A DNA stretch of 64,000 bases from Actinomadura alba (GCF_014323705.1 NZ_JABVEC010000015.1:1-64000); one strand, 5' to 3'. Positions 26,637 through 35,417 are shown, counted from the stretch's first letter. Translations and numbers: made by a program. Notes: generated by a model not told the origin, from the letters alone.

Positions 26637-27326
26637 GTGCACATTGCCGAGGGTTATCTGCCTCCCCTGCACGCCGTCGCGTGGACCGCGGCGGCCGCTC
26701 CGTTCATCGTCCATGGCGTCATCAGACTGGGCCGGGAGGTCCGGGAGAACCCCGAGGCCAAGCTGCTGCTCGGTGCCTCCGGGGCGTTCTGCTTCGTCTT
26801 GTCGGCACTGAAGATCCCGTCGGTCACCGGGAGCTGCTCGCACCCAACCGGGACGGGACTGGGCGCGATCCTGTTCCGGCCGCCCATCATGACCGTGCTG
26901 GGCACCATCACTCTGCTGTTCCAGGCTCTGCTGCTCGCGCACGGCGGGCTGACCACGCTCGGCGCCAACGCGTTCTCGATGGCGATCGTCGGGCCATGGG
27001 CCGGCTACGCGGTCTACCGCGCGTGCCGAGGCTTCGGACTGCTCCCGGCGGTCTTCGCCGGTGCCTTCGTCGCGGATCTGACGACGTACTGCGTGACCTC
27101 GGTGCAGCTGGCGCTGGCCTTCCCCGACCAGGAGAGCGGCTTCGCCGGTGCGCTGGCGAAGTTCGGCGGCATCTTCGCCGTCACCCAGATTCCGCTCGCG
27201 ATCAGCGAAGGGCTGCTGACGGTGCTCGTCGTCCGGCTGCTGCGGAGCTCGGCCGCCGAGGACCTGCTGCGTCTCGGCGTCCTGCGTCAGAAGGACGTCG
27301 CCACGAAAGAGCAGGTGCCGGCATGA
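26637..27326 (+). CDS. cbiM: Cobalt ECF transporter substrate-binding subunit CbiM
   Basis: About 229-residue integral membrane protein with six to seven hydrophobic segments. Start GTG 26637 is preferred because CbiM/NikM proteins need Met1-His2 at the very N terminus (MHIAEGYLP) to coordinate the metal. GTG 26628 is better spaced from GGAAAGG but would add three residues and bury the site. The second conserved metal region, TGSCSHPTGTGLG, includes the His ligand. Works with CbiN, CbiQ and CbiO to import cobalt. It lies under a cobalamin riboswitch, which favours cobalt over nickel. The stop overlaps cbiN (ATGA). Confidence 0.9.
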   Translation: MHIAEGYLPPLHAVAWTAAAAPFIVHGVIRLGREVRENPEAKLLLGASGAFCFVLSALKIPSVTGSCSHPTGTGLGAILFRPPIMTVLGTITLLFQALLLAHGGLTTLGANAFSMAIVGPWAGYAVYRACRGFGLLPAVFAGAFVADLTTYCVTSVQLALAFPDQESGFAGALAKFGGIFAVTQIPLAISEGLLTVLVVRLLRSSAAEDLLRLGVLRQKDVATKEQVPA

Positions 27327-27754
27327 AGCGGTCCACCACCGTCAACCTGATGCTCCTGCTGGCCGTCGCGGCGCTGGCCGTCGCGCCGCTCGTCCTCGGC
27401 TCCGGCGACGGAAAGGAGGAGCCGTTCACCGGATCCGACGGCCAGGCCGAGACGGCGATCACCGAGAACGCCCCGCACTACGAGCCATGGTTCAGCTCCC
27501 TGTACGAACCGCCGTCCGGTGAGATCGAGTCGGCGCTCTTCGCACTCCAGGCCGCGGTCGGGGCGGGTGTGCTCGGCTACTACTTCGGCGTCGTCCGTAC
27601 CCGGCGCAGGCTCGCCCCGGCGGCCGTGTCGGCAGAGCGTCCCGGCTCGGGCCCCTCGGTCCAGCCGGGTCCCTCGGCCCCGACCTCGACCGCGACGCCG
27701 TCACGGACGCCGCCGATGCGGCCGCCGACGGAGCCGCCCGCCGCGGGCGACTAG
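27323..27754 (+). CDS. cbiN: Cobalt transport protein CbiN
   Basis: 143 residues. Two membrane segments (about 9-25 and about 70-90) flank an extracytoplasmic loop with the family-type FTGSDGQAETAI and YEPWFSSLYEPPSGEIESALFALQ. The Pro/Ser/Thr-rich C-terminal tail of about 40 residues is longer than usual. CbiN stimulates CbiM-dependent cobalt uptake. Overlaps cbiM by ATGA and cbiQ by TAGTG. Confidence 0.88.
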   Translation: MKRSTTVNLMLLLAVAALAVAPLVLGSGDGKEEPFTGSDGQAETAITENAPHYEPWFSSLYEPPSGEIESALFALQAAVGAGVLGYYFGVVRTRRRLAPAAVSAERPGSGPSVQPGPSAPTSTATPSRTPPMRPPTEPPAAGD

Positions 27755-28491
27755 TGCTCGCCATCGACGCGGCCGCCTATCGCAGCCCTTGGCGGCGGCA
27801 CCACCCCGCCGCCAAGGCGCTGCTGGCCGGAACGCTGCTCATCTGCGCAGTCTCGCTGCCGCCCTGGCCCGGAGCTCCGATCACCGCGGCCATCACGCTC
27901 GCCGTCGCCCTCGGCTGGGCCCGGGTGCCACCCGGCATGCTGCTGCGGGCGGCCCGTACGCCGGTGTCGTTCGCGCTCACCGGGTCGCTGACATTCCTGA
28001 TCACGATCAGCGCGGACGGGATCGGCTGGGCTCCCGACGGCGCCCGCAGGATGGCCGACGTGGTCGCCCGCTGTGTCGCCGCGCTGCTGTGCCAGTTGCT
28101 GTTCGCGAGCACCACGCCCGTCGCCGACGCGCTGCCCCGGCTCATCCGCGTCGGCGTCCCCGCGGTCCTGGTCGAGGTGGCCCTGCTGATCTACCGCATG
28201 CTCTTCGTCGTCCTCGACACCACCCGTACGATCCGGACCGCCCAGGCCGGCCGGCTCGGTCACCGGTCGATCAGCGCGACCTGGCGCTCGCTCGGCGGGC
28301 TCGGCTCGGCGGTCTTCGTCCGTTCGTTCGACCGGGCCCGCCGGCTCGAGGTCGGCCTGGCCGGGCGCGGCTACACGGGCGCCCTCACCGTCGCCATCAA
28401 GGAGATTCCCCTGCGCACCCGCTTTCTCGCCGTCGCTCCGCTGCCCGGGCTGCTGGCCGTCGTGGCCACGCTCACCCTGGAGAGAGGGTGA
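27754..28491 (+). CDS. cbiQ: Cobalt ECF transporter T component CbiQ
   Basis: 245-residue transmembrane coupling subunit starting at GTG 27754, which overlaps the cbiN stop. Five to six hydrophobic segments. The cytoplasmic coupling helices carry the Ala-Arg-Gly-type signatures seen as SFDRARRLEVGLAGRGYTG near the C terminus, which dock on CbiO. The N terminus IDAAAYRSPWRRHHPAAK is family-typical. Confidence 0.88.
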   Translation: MLAIDAAAYRSPWRRHHPAAKALLAGTLLICAVSLPPWPGAPITAAITLAVALGWARVPPGMLLRAARTPVSFALTGSLTFLITISADGIGWAPDGARRMADVVARCVAALLCQLLFASTTPVADALPRLIRVGVPAVLVEVALLIYRMLFVVLDTTRTIRTAQAGRLGHRSISATWRSLGGLGSAVFVRSFDRARRLEVGLAGRGYTGALTVAIKEIPLRTRFLAVAPLPGLLAVVATLTLERG

Positions 28492-29333
28492 CGCCCGTGC
28501 TCAGCGCCCACGACCTGGGTTATTCGTACGAGGGGTCGGCGCCGGTCTTCCGCGACCTGACCCTGGAGATCCGGCCCGGCCGGGCACTCGCCGTGCTCGG
28601 CCCCAACGGTGTCGGCAAGACGACCCTGCTCCGGCTGCTGTGCGGCGGGCTGCGCCCGTCGCACGGTGAGATCCGGTTGCGCGGGGTGCCCGTGTCCTAC
28701 CATCGTGCCGGGCTGACCGAACTGCGCACCAACGTGCAGCTCGTCCTGCAGGATCCCGACGACCAGCTCTTCGCCGCCGACGTCCGGCAGGACGTCTCGT
28801 TCGGCCCGGTCAACCTCGGCCTGGCCGCCGCCGAGGTGCACGGCCGGGTCGCCGACGCGCTGAGCGCAATGGAGATCACCGTACTGGCCGACCGGCCCAC
28901 CCATCTGCTCTCGTTCGGCCAGCGCAAGAGGGTCGCGATCGCGGGCGCGCTTGCCCTGCGCCCCGCCGTGCTGGTGCTCGACGAGCCCACGGCGGGCCTG
29001 GACCCGGCGGGTGTGGAGGCACTGCTCATGACCCTGGCCCGCCTGCAGGCCGAGGGCACGACGATCGTGGCGTCGACCCACGACGTCGACCTCGCTCACC
29101 GCTGGGCCCAGGACGCCGCCGTCCTCGCCGGCGGTGTCCTGCACACCGGCCCGGCCGCGGAACTGCTCACCGACGAGTCGCTGCTGGCGGCCGCCCGGCT
29201 CCGCCCGGCCTGGGGGCCCGTCGTCGGGCGGGTGCTGCGCGCCCACGGCGTGCTCGCGGCCGACGCGCCCGACCCCCGTACGCCCGCGGACCTGCTCGTG
29301 GCAAACGGTTCCTCGCCGGGCGCCCTGTCGTAG
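28488..29333 (+). CDS. cbiO: Cobalt ECF transporter ATPase CbiO
   Basis: 281-residue ABC ATPase. Walker A is GPNGVGKTT, with the Q-loop at QDPDDQLF (the D-D-Q-L-F typical of ECF ATPases), signature LSFGQRKRVAIAG, and Walker B LVLDEPTAGLDP with H-loop STHD. Start GTG 28488 overlaps the cbiQ stop (GTGA); GTG 28497 is an alternative. A C-terminal extension of about 50 residues after the ATPase core is not conserved. Last gene of the cbiMNQO operon. Confidence 0.9.
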   Translation: MTPVLSAHDLGYSYEGSAPVFRDLTLEIRPGRALAVLGPNGVGKTTLLRLLCGGLRPSHGEIRLRGVPVSYHRAGLTELRTNVQLVLQDPDDQLFAADVRQDVSFGPVNLGLAAAEVHGRVADALSAMEITVLADRPTHLLSFGQRKRVAIAGALALRPAVLVLDEPTAGLDPAGVEALLMTLARLQAEGTTIVASTHDVDLAHRWAQDAAVLAGGVLHTGPAAELLTDESLLAAARLRPAWGPVVGRVLRAHGVLAADAPDPRTPADLLVANGSSPGALS

Positions 29334-29355
29334 GGCCTGGCCATAACGGCCCCTG

Positions 29356-29520
29356 GTGGCCACCGCGGCGCTCACCGAGGGGCACGGCCTCGCCGGCTGG
29401 GCGAGGCCGGCCGGGGTGCTGGCCGGTGGGTTCCTCGCGCTCCGACGGGCGCCGTTCCCGGTGGTGGTCATCGCGGCGGCCGCCACCACGGCCGTGCTGC
29501 GGCTGTGCGGCCTGCCCTGA
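29356..29520 (+). pseudogene. C-terminal fragment of an AzlD-like transporter subunit
   Basis: A frame of 54 codons ends at TGA 29518, with strongly coding-like codon use and a hydrophobic pattern. It reads VATAALTEGHGLAGWARP, then GGFLALRRAPFPVVVIAAAATTAVLRLCGLP (read in two pieces). This is the usual C-terminal end of AzlD, the small partner of the AzlC branched-chain amino acid exporter. No N-terminal half or azlC is present, so it is a gene remnant. Confidence 0.5.
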
Positions 29521-29557
29521 CCCTGCAGTTCGCCCTGACCCAGCGGCGTGCCCTGAC

Positions 29558-30328
29558 TCAGGGGAGCGTGACGAACCTGCCGAGGAACTTTCGGGCCGAG
29601 GGCGTGTCCAGGCGGTAGTCGTAGTTGGTCGACGCGCAGGCGTCGTCCGCTCCGCTGACCGTCGTGGCCACGAGCAGGTCCGAAGAAACTCCGCCGAGGA
29701 AGTTCGGGCCGCCCGAGTCGCCGTAGCAGGTGCCGCCCTCGCGGCCGGACCCGTCTGGAGACAGCTCGAGCCACAGGCGGGTGAGGGCCTTGAAGGAGAT
29801 GGACGTGCGGCGGCGGGTGTCGGTGTAGGTGAACTGGCCGTCAGCGCCGTCGACCGAGGTCTGGGCGCCGTATCCCACCGGAGTGAAGTCCGTCGTCTTC
29901 AGCTCGCCGCTGGCCTTGAGGCCGTTGAGCAGGCCCGCGGCGGGCAGTCTGGCGGGCCGGATGCCGGGGATCGGGGAGCTGAAGACGATCACCGCGATGT
30001 CGTGGTCGTGCGACTCGGAGTCGTACCGCTCGTTGGGCACGTAGCGCCCGGTGTGGACCTTGGCCCCAGGCTTGTAGCGGTGGGCGAAGGAGACCCGGGC
30101 GGTCTTCTGGCCTGATCCGCAATGGGCGGCGGTGACGAAGACCGTCGGCGAGATCAGCGTGCCGGTGCAGTAGGCCCAGGTGCCGTCATCGTTGGACTGA
30201 TCGCCGATGAGGGCCCCCACCTGTGGGTGACCGGAGCGATCGGGGGAGCCGTTGGTGATGGCCCAGGAGGGGGAGGCCACACCCGTGATCGCCGCAGCGA
30301 GAACCGTGATGAAGAGAACAAAACGCAT
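29558..30328 (-). CDS. Secreted trypsin-like serine protease (S1 family)
   Basis: 256 residues with a signal peptide (hydrophobic 3-20, likely cleavage after SWA at 23). The mature start ITNGSPD resembles the activated N terminus of S1 proteases, with no long propeptide. Catalytic triad: His69 in TAAHC, Asp110 in HDHDIAV, Ser205 in GDSGGP. The Cys pairs around the His and Ser are present. The short proregion suggests direct activation on secretion. No obvious partner genes. Confidence 0.9.
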   Translation of the reverse strand: MRFVLFITVLAAAITGVASPSWAITNGSPDRSGHPQVGALIGDQSNDDGTWAYCTGTLISPTVFVTAAHCGSGQKTARVSFAHRYKPGAKVHTGRYVPNERYDSESHDHDIAVIVFSSPIPGIRPARLPAAGLLNGLKASGELKTTDFTPVGYGAQTSVDGADGQFTYTDTRRRTSISFKALTRLWLELSPDGSGREGGTCYGDSGGPNFLGGVSSDLLVATTVSGADDACASTNYDYRLDTPSARKFLGRFVTLP

Positions 30329-30426
30329 GGAACGGGACTTTAAGGGCAGATAGCCCGTAAATAGAACATTCTTGACAAAGATCTACCTTCGGCGCAATGC
30401 GTGGGTGCCGGGCGGAATCTCGACGA

Positions 30427-31191
30427 TCACCGGCCTGGTCTGAGCAGGCGGCCGGCCGCCACGAGCTCGACGGTGACCAGGACGGCGACGGCCTCGACCG
30501 TCAGCAGGCCGATGAGCACGAGCAACTGGATCGCGCCGGCCTGCCCCGGGTCGGCGCCGCCCAGCAGCACGCCGACGAACGCGCCGGGCAGCGTCACCAG
30601 CCCGACGGTGCGCGTCTGGTCGAGGGCGGGGACGAGGGCGAGCGCGGCGGCGGGGCGGCACACCTCCAGCGCGGCGTCCCGGGGCATCAGGCCGATGGCC
30701 AGCGCCGCCTCGTACTCCCCGTGCCGGGTCCGCAGCTCGTCGAGGGCCCGCCGTCCGGCGAGCGCGGTCGCGGTCATCGCCCCGCCGATGAGGATTCCGG
30801 CGATCGGCAGCACCGAGACAGGGCGTGCGGGCATGACCCCCGTGCCGAGGAGCAACCCGAGTACCGGTGCCACTCCCGCCGCGATCGGGACCAGGACCCA
30901 CCGGCCGCGCAGGGCCGATCCGGTCACGCGGCGACCGGCCGTGGCCGACGCGACCAGCACCATGAGGGTGATGAAAGCCGAGGTCCACCCCACGCTGCTC
31001 AGCACCGCGGTGATCAGTAGGGACACCAGTGCGAGCTGCACCGTGGCCCGCCCCGCCGCCACGAGCACCTCGCGGGCGTCCCCGAGCGAACCGAGCCGTA
31101 CGAGCAGCGCGGCACCCACCGCCAGCAGGATCAGCACCACGGCGAGCAGCGGGCCCAGCTCGACGCCGGGCGTCGCGGGAGCGGCGGTCAT
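30427..31191 (-). CDS. FetB/UPF0014-family ABC transporter permease
   Basis: 254 residues with about seven membrane helices and the UPF0014 hallmarks (MVLVASATAGRR, ALAIGLMPRDAA, GLVTLPGAFVGVLLGGADP). E. coli FetB works with the ATPase FetA in iron homeostasis. No FetA-like ATPase is nearby, so the partner must be elsewhere. Start ATG 31191 is chosen since the region upstream is low-complexity. It lies 64 bases behind the formyltransferase on the same strand and may be read through from the iron-box promoter. A link to iron handling is therefore plausible but unproven. Confidence 0.8.
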   Translation of the reverse strand: MTAAPATPGVELGPLLAVVLILLAVGAALLVRLGSLGDAREVLVAAGRATVQLALVSLLITAVLSSVGWTSAFITLMVLVASATAGRRVTGSALRGRWVLVPIAAGVAPVLGLLLGTGVMPARPVSVLPIAGILIGGAMTATALAGRRALDELRTRHGEYEAALAIGLMPRDAALEVCRPAAALALVPALDQTRTVGLVTLPGAFVGVLLGGADPGQAGAIQLLVLIGLLTVEAVAVLVTVELVAAGRLLRPGR

Positions 31192-31255
31192 CTCCGTTCT
31201 CACATTGGCCCCCCGGACGCTCGCGCGCAAGCCGGGGGTACCGTTCGGCCGGTGC

Positions 31256-32203
31256 TCAGGGCCGACCGGTGAGGTAACCGCCCATGGTCTTGAAGAACTC
31301 CCCGGCGGGGAACTCGATGCCGTCGTCGGTCCGGACCCGCTCGATGAGCAGGCCCGGATTGCGCCCGTGCCGGGCGTCGGCACCGGCGACGATGACGACT
31401 CCGTCGCCCTCCTTGATGAAGATCCGGCCGGGCGTGCCGCCGTACCGGCCCTTCGACGTGGACGCGGACAGGATCCGGACGCGCTCACCCCGGTGGAAGG
31501 TGAAGGCGTTGGGGTAGGGGTCGGACTGCGCGCGGACCAGGTTGGCGATGTCGCGCGCCGGCCAGGTCCAGTCGATGCGGCTGTCCTCGATCGACCGCTT
31601 GTGGAAGAAGCCGGCCTTCGATCGGTCCTGCGGGATCCAGTCGGTACGGCCCGAGGCGATCAGGTCGAGCCCGTCGACCGTGATCGGGCCGAACAGCTCG
31701 ATCGTCTTGTGGAACAGGTCGGTCGCGGTGTCGGTGGGCCCGACCGGGACGGTGCGCTGGAGGACGATGTCGCCGGCGTCGAGTTCCTCGGTCATGATGT
31801 GCGCGGTGACGCCGACCTCGCTCTCACCGTTGATGAGCGCCCAGATGAGCGGTGAGAACCCGGCGTAGGCGGGCAGCAACGAGTCGTGGACGTTGAGCGT
31901 GCCGTGCGGCGGCAGGTCGAAGACGTGCGGCGGGATCCACGTGCGCCAGTTGGTCGCCACGATGATGTCCGGCTCGGCCGCCTTGAGGCGGTGCAGCAGT
32001 TCCTCGTCGTCGGGCCGGTCGCGCAGGATGACCGGGACGCCGTGCTCCTCGGCCAGGTCGGCCACGGAGTCGCTCCAGATCCTCTCGTAGGCGTGGTCGC
32101 TCTTCGGATGCGTGACGGCCAGGGCGACCTCGTGTTCCGATGCGAGCAGCGCCTGAAGCGTGCGATGCCCCCAGGTCTGGTAACCGAACATGACGACCCG
32201 CAT
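31256..32203 (-). CDS. N5-hydroxyornithine formyltransferase (siderophore biosynthesis)
   Basis: 315 residues of the methionyl-tRNA formyltransferase family, using 10-formyltetrahydrofolate. Catalytic Asn104 and His106 lie in LNVHDSLLPAYAG, and Asp145 in LDAGD. Start ATG 32203 follows GAGGGAG. In coelichelin-type clusters (CchA) such enzymes formylate N5-hydroxyornithine to make the hydroxamate. The ornithine monooxygenase and NRPS downstream, and the iron box immediately upstream, support that role over a housekeeping Fmt. The C-terminal extension resembles the tRNA-independent members. Confidence 0.85.
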   Translation of the reverse strand: MRVVMFGYQTWGHRTLQALLASEHEVALAVTHPKSDHAYERIWSDSVADLAEEHGVPVILRDRPDDEELLHRLKAAEPDIIVATNWRTWIPPHVFDLPPHGTLNVHDSLLPAYAGFSPLIWALINGESEVGVTAHIMTEELDAGDIVLQRTVPVGPTDTATDLFHKTIELFGPITVDGLDLIASGRTDWIPQDRSKAGFFHKRSIEDSRIDWTWPARDIANLVRAQSDPYPNAFTFHRGERVRILSASTSKGRYGGTPGRIFIKEGDGVVIVAGADARHGRNPGLLIERVRTDDGIEFPAGEFFKTMGGYLTGRP

Positions 32204-32263
32204 GATTCTCCCTCTCACGTGGACATGGCCTTGAGCATGACCTTGAGACATGGCCCTGAGAAG

Positions 32264-32282
32264 TAAAGCAAGGCTAACCTAA
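32264..32282. promoter_or_regulatory. Iron box 1 (DmdR/IdeR type)
   Basis: 19 bases ending AGGCTAACCTAA, matching the right half of TTAGGTTAGGCTAACCTAA; the left half is degenerate. It lies between the divergent formyltransferase (start 61 bases away) and amidohydrolase (start 49 bases away). Confidence 0.65.
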
Positions 32283-32330
32283 CTAGGCAATGCCCGAACG
32301 GTGCTCATGTCCCTCCGACGAGAGGCTCCC

Positions 32331-33947
32331 GTGATACTCGACCTGAGGCTGGAAGGGGGCCGGGTCGTCACGATGGACCCCGCCCGTCCGTTCGCGAGCA
32401 CGATCGGAATCTGGCGCGGCCGGATCGCCGGGCTCGACGACGAGGTGGCGGGCCTGCGGGCGGCGCGGGTCGTCGATCTGGACGGCGCGACCGTACTCCC
32501 CGGCTTCATCGACGCCCACACCCACCTCGCGTGGGAGGGACTGGCCGCCCGGACGGTGGACGTCTCCGGTTGCGAGCGGGTCGAGCAGGTACTCGACACG
32601 ATCGGGCGGGCCGCGCGCCGCGGCGCGGGCGACGGCTGGCTGGAGGCGTCGGGCTATGACCACCGGCGGCTGGAGCGCCCGCTGACCGCCGCCGACCTCG
32701 ACCTGGTCGCCGCGGGCCGGCCGGTGTACGTACAGGACCTCTCCGGTCACGCATGTGTGGTCAACGGTGCCGTGCTCGACCTGCTGCCCGAGGAGGCTCT
32801 GGGCAACCCCGGCGTTGAGGTGGACGCCGGCGGCCGTCCGACCGGCGGGCTGTCCGAAGGCGCCCAGACCGCCGCGCGCCGGCTGCGGCTGCCGTACTCG
32901 GCCGACGAACTCGACGAGGCCATCGCGTACAGCGCCCGGCGGTGCCTGGCCGAGGGGGTGACCATGTGCGCGGAGGCGGGAGTCGGCGGCGGGCTGGTCG
33001 GGCACAGCCCCGTCGAGGTGGCGGTCTACCAGCGAATGGCCGAGGAGGAACGGCTGCCGATCAGGATGCAGCTGATGGTCGCCGCCGAATTCCTGCGGCC
33101 GGCCGGCGCACATCCGGCGGATGGGACGCCCCGCTCGATCGACCTCGGTGTCCGCACCGGGCTCGGCGACGACCGCCTGTCGATCGGCGCGCTCAAGGTC
33201 TTCCTCGACGGCGGGATGATGGCGCGGACGGCCGCGCTGACCAACCCGTACGAGCGGGTCGGCGGAACGGGACAGCTGCAGGACGAGCCCGAGGCGCTCG
33301 CCGCGCTCATCGTCGACGGGCACCTCGCGGGTTGGCAGCTCGCCGTCCACGCGATCGGCGACCGCGCCGTCGACCTCGCCCTCGACGCCGTCGAGGAGGC
33401 CCAGCGCAGGCGGCGCAGGCCGGACGCGCGGCACCGTATCGAGCACTGCGGGCTCGTCCGCCCGGACCAGCTCGACCGGCTGGCCGCGGCCGGGGTCATA
33501 CCGGTGATCCAGCCCAGCTTCCTGTGGGCCTACGGCGACGACTACGCCGAGGTGATGGGCGCGCACCGGGCGCCGTGGATGTACCGCGGGCGTTCCTTCC
33601 TCGACCGCGGCATGACCGTGGCCGGCAGCTCCGACCGGCCGGTCGCCACTGGTGCGCCGCTCCGCGCCGTCCAGTTCATGGCCGAGCGGCTCTCGTCCGG
33701 CGGCCGGGCCGTCGGCCCCGGCGAACGCGTCGCCGTGGACGAGGCGCTGGCCGCCTACACGCGGGGAGGCGCGTACGCCTGCCGCCGCGACGACGTGCTG
33801 GGCAGTGTGACGGCGGGCAAGCTCGCCGATCTGGTCGTGCTCGCCGACGACCCGAGGAAGGCCGAGGTGTCGCGCATCGCGGACATCGAGGTGCTGGCGA
33901 CGCTCGTCGGCGGTGACCTCGTCCACGACCGGGCGGGCCTCGGTTGA
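32331..33947 (+). CDS. YtcJ-like metal-dependent amidohydrolase
   Basis: 538 residues from GTG 32331, with GAGAGG five bases upstream; GTG 32301 is an alternative. The amidohydrolase-fold metal site is visible: DAHTHL near 62-67, His in VHAIGD, His in HRIEHCG and Asp in SSDRPV. Related enzymes hydrolyse N-substituted amides, including N-formyl or N-acyl amino acids. Its place under a shared iron box, facing the formyltransferase, suggests a role in making, trimming or recycling the siderophore. That is inference; such a gene is not a standard member of coelichelin-type clusters. Confidence 0.82.
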   Translation: MILDLRLEGGRVVTMDPARPFASTIGIWRGRIAGLDDEVAGLRAARVVDLDGATVLPGFIDAHTHLAWEGLAARTVDVSGCERVEQVLDTIGRAARRGAGDGWLEASGYDHRRLERPLTAADLDLVAAGRPVYVQDLSGHACVVNGAVLDLLPEEALGNPGVEVDAGGRPTGGLSEGAQTAARRLRLPYSADELDEAIAYSARRCLAEGVTMCAEAGVGGGLVGHSPVEVAVYQRMAEEERLPIRMQLMVAAEFLRPAGAHPADGTPRSIDLGVRTGLGDDRLSIGALKVFLDGGMMARTAALTNPYERVGGTGQLQDEPEALAALIVDGHLAGWQLAVHAIGDRAVDLALDAVEEAQRRRRRPDARHRIEHCGLVRPDQLDRLAAAGVIPVIQPSFLWAYGDDYAEVMGAHRAPWMYRGRSFLDRGMTVAGSSDRPVATGAPLRAVQFMAERLSSGGRAVGPGERVAVDEALAAYTRGGAYACRRDDVLGSVTAGKLADLVVLADDPRKAEVSRIADIEVLATLVGGDLVHDRAGLG

Positions 33948-34011
33948 GCCGCGCGGAACGTTCTTGACACGTTTCGACCCCGATGGTTGGGTGACGTAAG
34001 GCTAGCCTTGG

Positions 34012-34030
34012 TTAGGTGAGCCTTACCTAA
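34012..34030. promoter_or_regulatory. Iron box 2 (strong)
   Basis: TTAGGTGAGCCTTACCTAA, a near-perfect 19-bp palindrome, 44 bases before the monooxygenase start. A second overlapping half-match (TAAGGCTAGCCTTGG, about 33997-34011) adjoins it, so two dimers of the iron repressor could bind. Confidence 0.85.
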
Positions 34031-34074
34031 ATAGTCGCGAGCTGCTTCGGCCCGACCTTTTCGAAAGGGCGCAC

Positions 34075-35415
34075 ATGTCCGTCTCGGAACCGCATGTCCA
34101 TGACCTGGTCGGGATCGGCTTCGGCCCCTCGAACCTGGCCCTCGCGATCGCGCTGCGCGAGCACAACGCAGAGGCGGACGAGACGATCGACGCGGTGTTC
34201 TTCGAGAAGCAACCGGCGTTCGGCTGGCACCGCGGCATGCTCATCGAGGGCACGACCATGCAGGTGTCGTTCCTCAAGGACCTGGTCACCATGCGCAACC
34301 CGGCGAGCGGGTTCGGGTTCCTGTCGTACCTGCAAGCCAAGGGCAGGCTGGTCGACTTCATCAACCACAAGACGATGTTCCCCTCCAGGGTCGAGTTCCA
34401 CGACTACCTGGAGTGGGCCGCGAGCCGCTTCATCGACCAGGTGCGGTACGACTCCGAGGTGGTCTCGGCCAGCCCGGTCACCGTGGACGGGACGATCGAG
34501 TACCTCGACGTCGTCGTCCGTCGCGGGGGAGGCGCCGGCCAGACCGGGCGAGCGCGATCCGGCACGGAGCTGACGACGTGCCGGACCCGCAACCTCGTCA
34601 TCGCGGCCGGGCTCGATCCGGTGCTACCGCCCGGCGTGGTGGCCGGGGAGCAGGTCTGGCACAGTCACGAGCTGCTCACCCGGCTGCCCGAGCTGACCGA
34701 GCCGCAGCGCGTCCTCGTGGTCGGGGCCGGGCAGAGCGCCGCGGAGGTCACCGAGCATCTGCACAGCACCTTCCCGGCCGCGGAGGTGTGCGCCGTCTTC
34801 ACCAAGTACGGCTACACGCCCGCCGACGACAGCTCCTTCGCCAACCGCATCTTCGACCCCGAGGCGGTCGAGCACTATTACGCCGCGCCCGAGGAGGTCA
34901 AGCGGATGCTGCTGGCCTACCACGGCTCGACCAACTACTCGGTGGTCGACCTCGAGCTCATCGACGAGCTCTACCGCCGCGTCTACCAGGAGAAGGTGCT
35001 CGGCGCCGAGCGGCTGCGCATCCTCAACGCCTCGCGTGTCGTCGATCTCGACACCCGTCCGGCCGGCGTCCGCGCCACGGTCGAGTTCCTGCCCACCGGC
35101 GCGCGCACCGTCCTCGACGCCGACCTCCTCGTCTACGCGACCGGCTATCGGCCCGGAGACCCGCTGGCCCTGCTGGGCGAGGTGGGGGAGCACTGCCGCA
35201 CGCGCGCCGAGGGCGGCCTGCGCGTCGAGCGCGACTACCGGGTGGCCACCACCGGCGACGTACGCTGCGGCATCTACCTTCAGGGCGCCACCGAGCACAC
35301 GCACGGGCTCACCTCGACGCTGCTCTCCAACACCGCCGTCCGGGCCGGTGAGATCGTCGGCTCGATCGCCGGGCGCTCGACCGCCGCCCCACCGCCGTAC
35401 GCGATGTCGCGCTGA
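34075..35415 (+). CDS. L-ornithine N5-monooxygenase
   Basis: 446-residue flavin-dependent N-hydroxylase making N5-hydroxy-L-ornithine, the hydroxamate precursor. The FAD site is GIGFGPSN at 13-20 (Pro in place of the third Gly is typical of this group). The NADPH site is VVGAGQSAAEV, and LVYATGYRP is the conserved C-terminal motif. Ornithine rather than lysine is favoured by the formyltransferase and by the hydroxyornithine-specific NRPS domain, which is inference. It is followed by a terminator-like repeat, so it forms its own transcription unit. Confidence 0.93.
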   Translation: MSVSEPHVHDLVGIGFGPSNLALAIALREHNAEADETIDAVFFEKQPAFGWHRGMLIEGTTMQVSFLKDLVTMRNPASGFGFLSYLQAKGRLVDFINHKTMFPSRVEFHDYLEWAASRFIDQVRYDSEVVSASPVTVDGTIEYLDVVVRRGGGAGQTGRARSGTELTTCRTRNLVIAAGLDPVLPPGVVAGEQVWHSHELLTRLPELTEPQRVLVVGAGQSAAEVTEHLHSTFPAAEVCAVFTKYGYTPADDSSFANRIFDPEAVEHYYAAPEEVKRMLLAYHGSTNYSVVDLELIDELYRRVYQEKVLGAERLRILNASRVVDLDTRPAGVRATVEFLPTGARTVLDADLLVYATGYRPGDPLALLGEVGEHCRTRAEGGLRVERDYRVATTGDVRCGIYLQGATEHTHGLTSTLLSNTAVRAGEIVGSIAGRSTAAPPPYAMSR

Positions 35416-35417
35416 AC

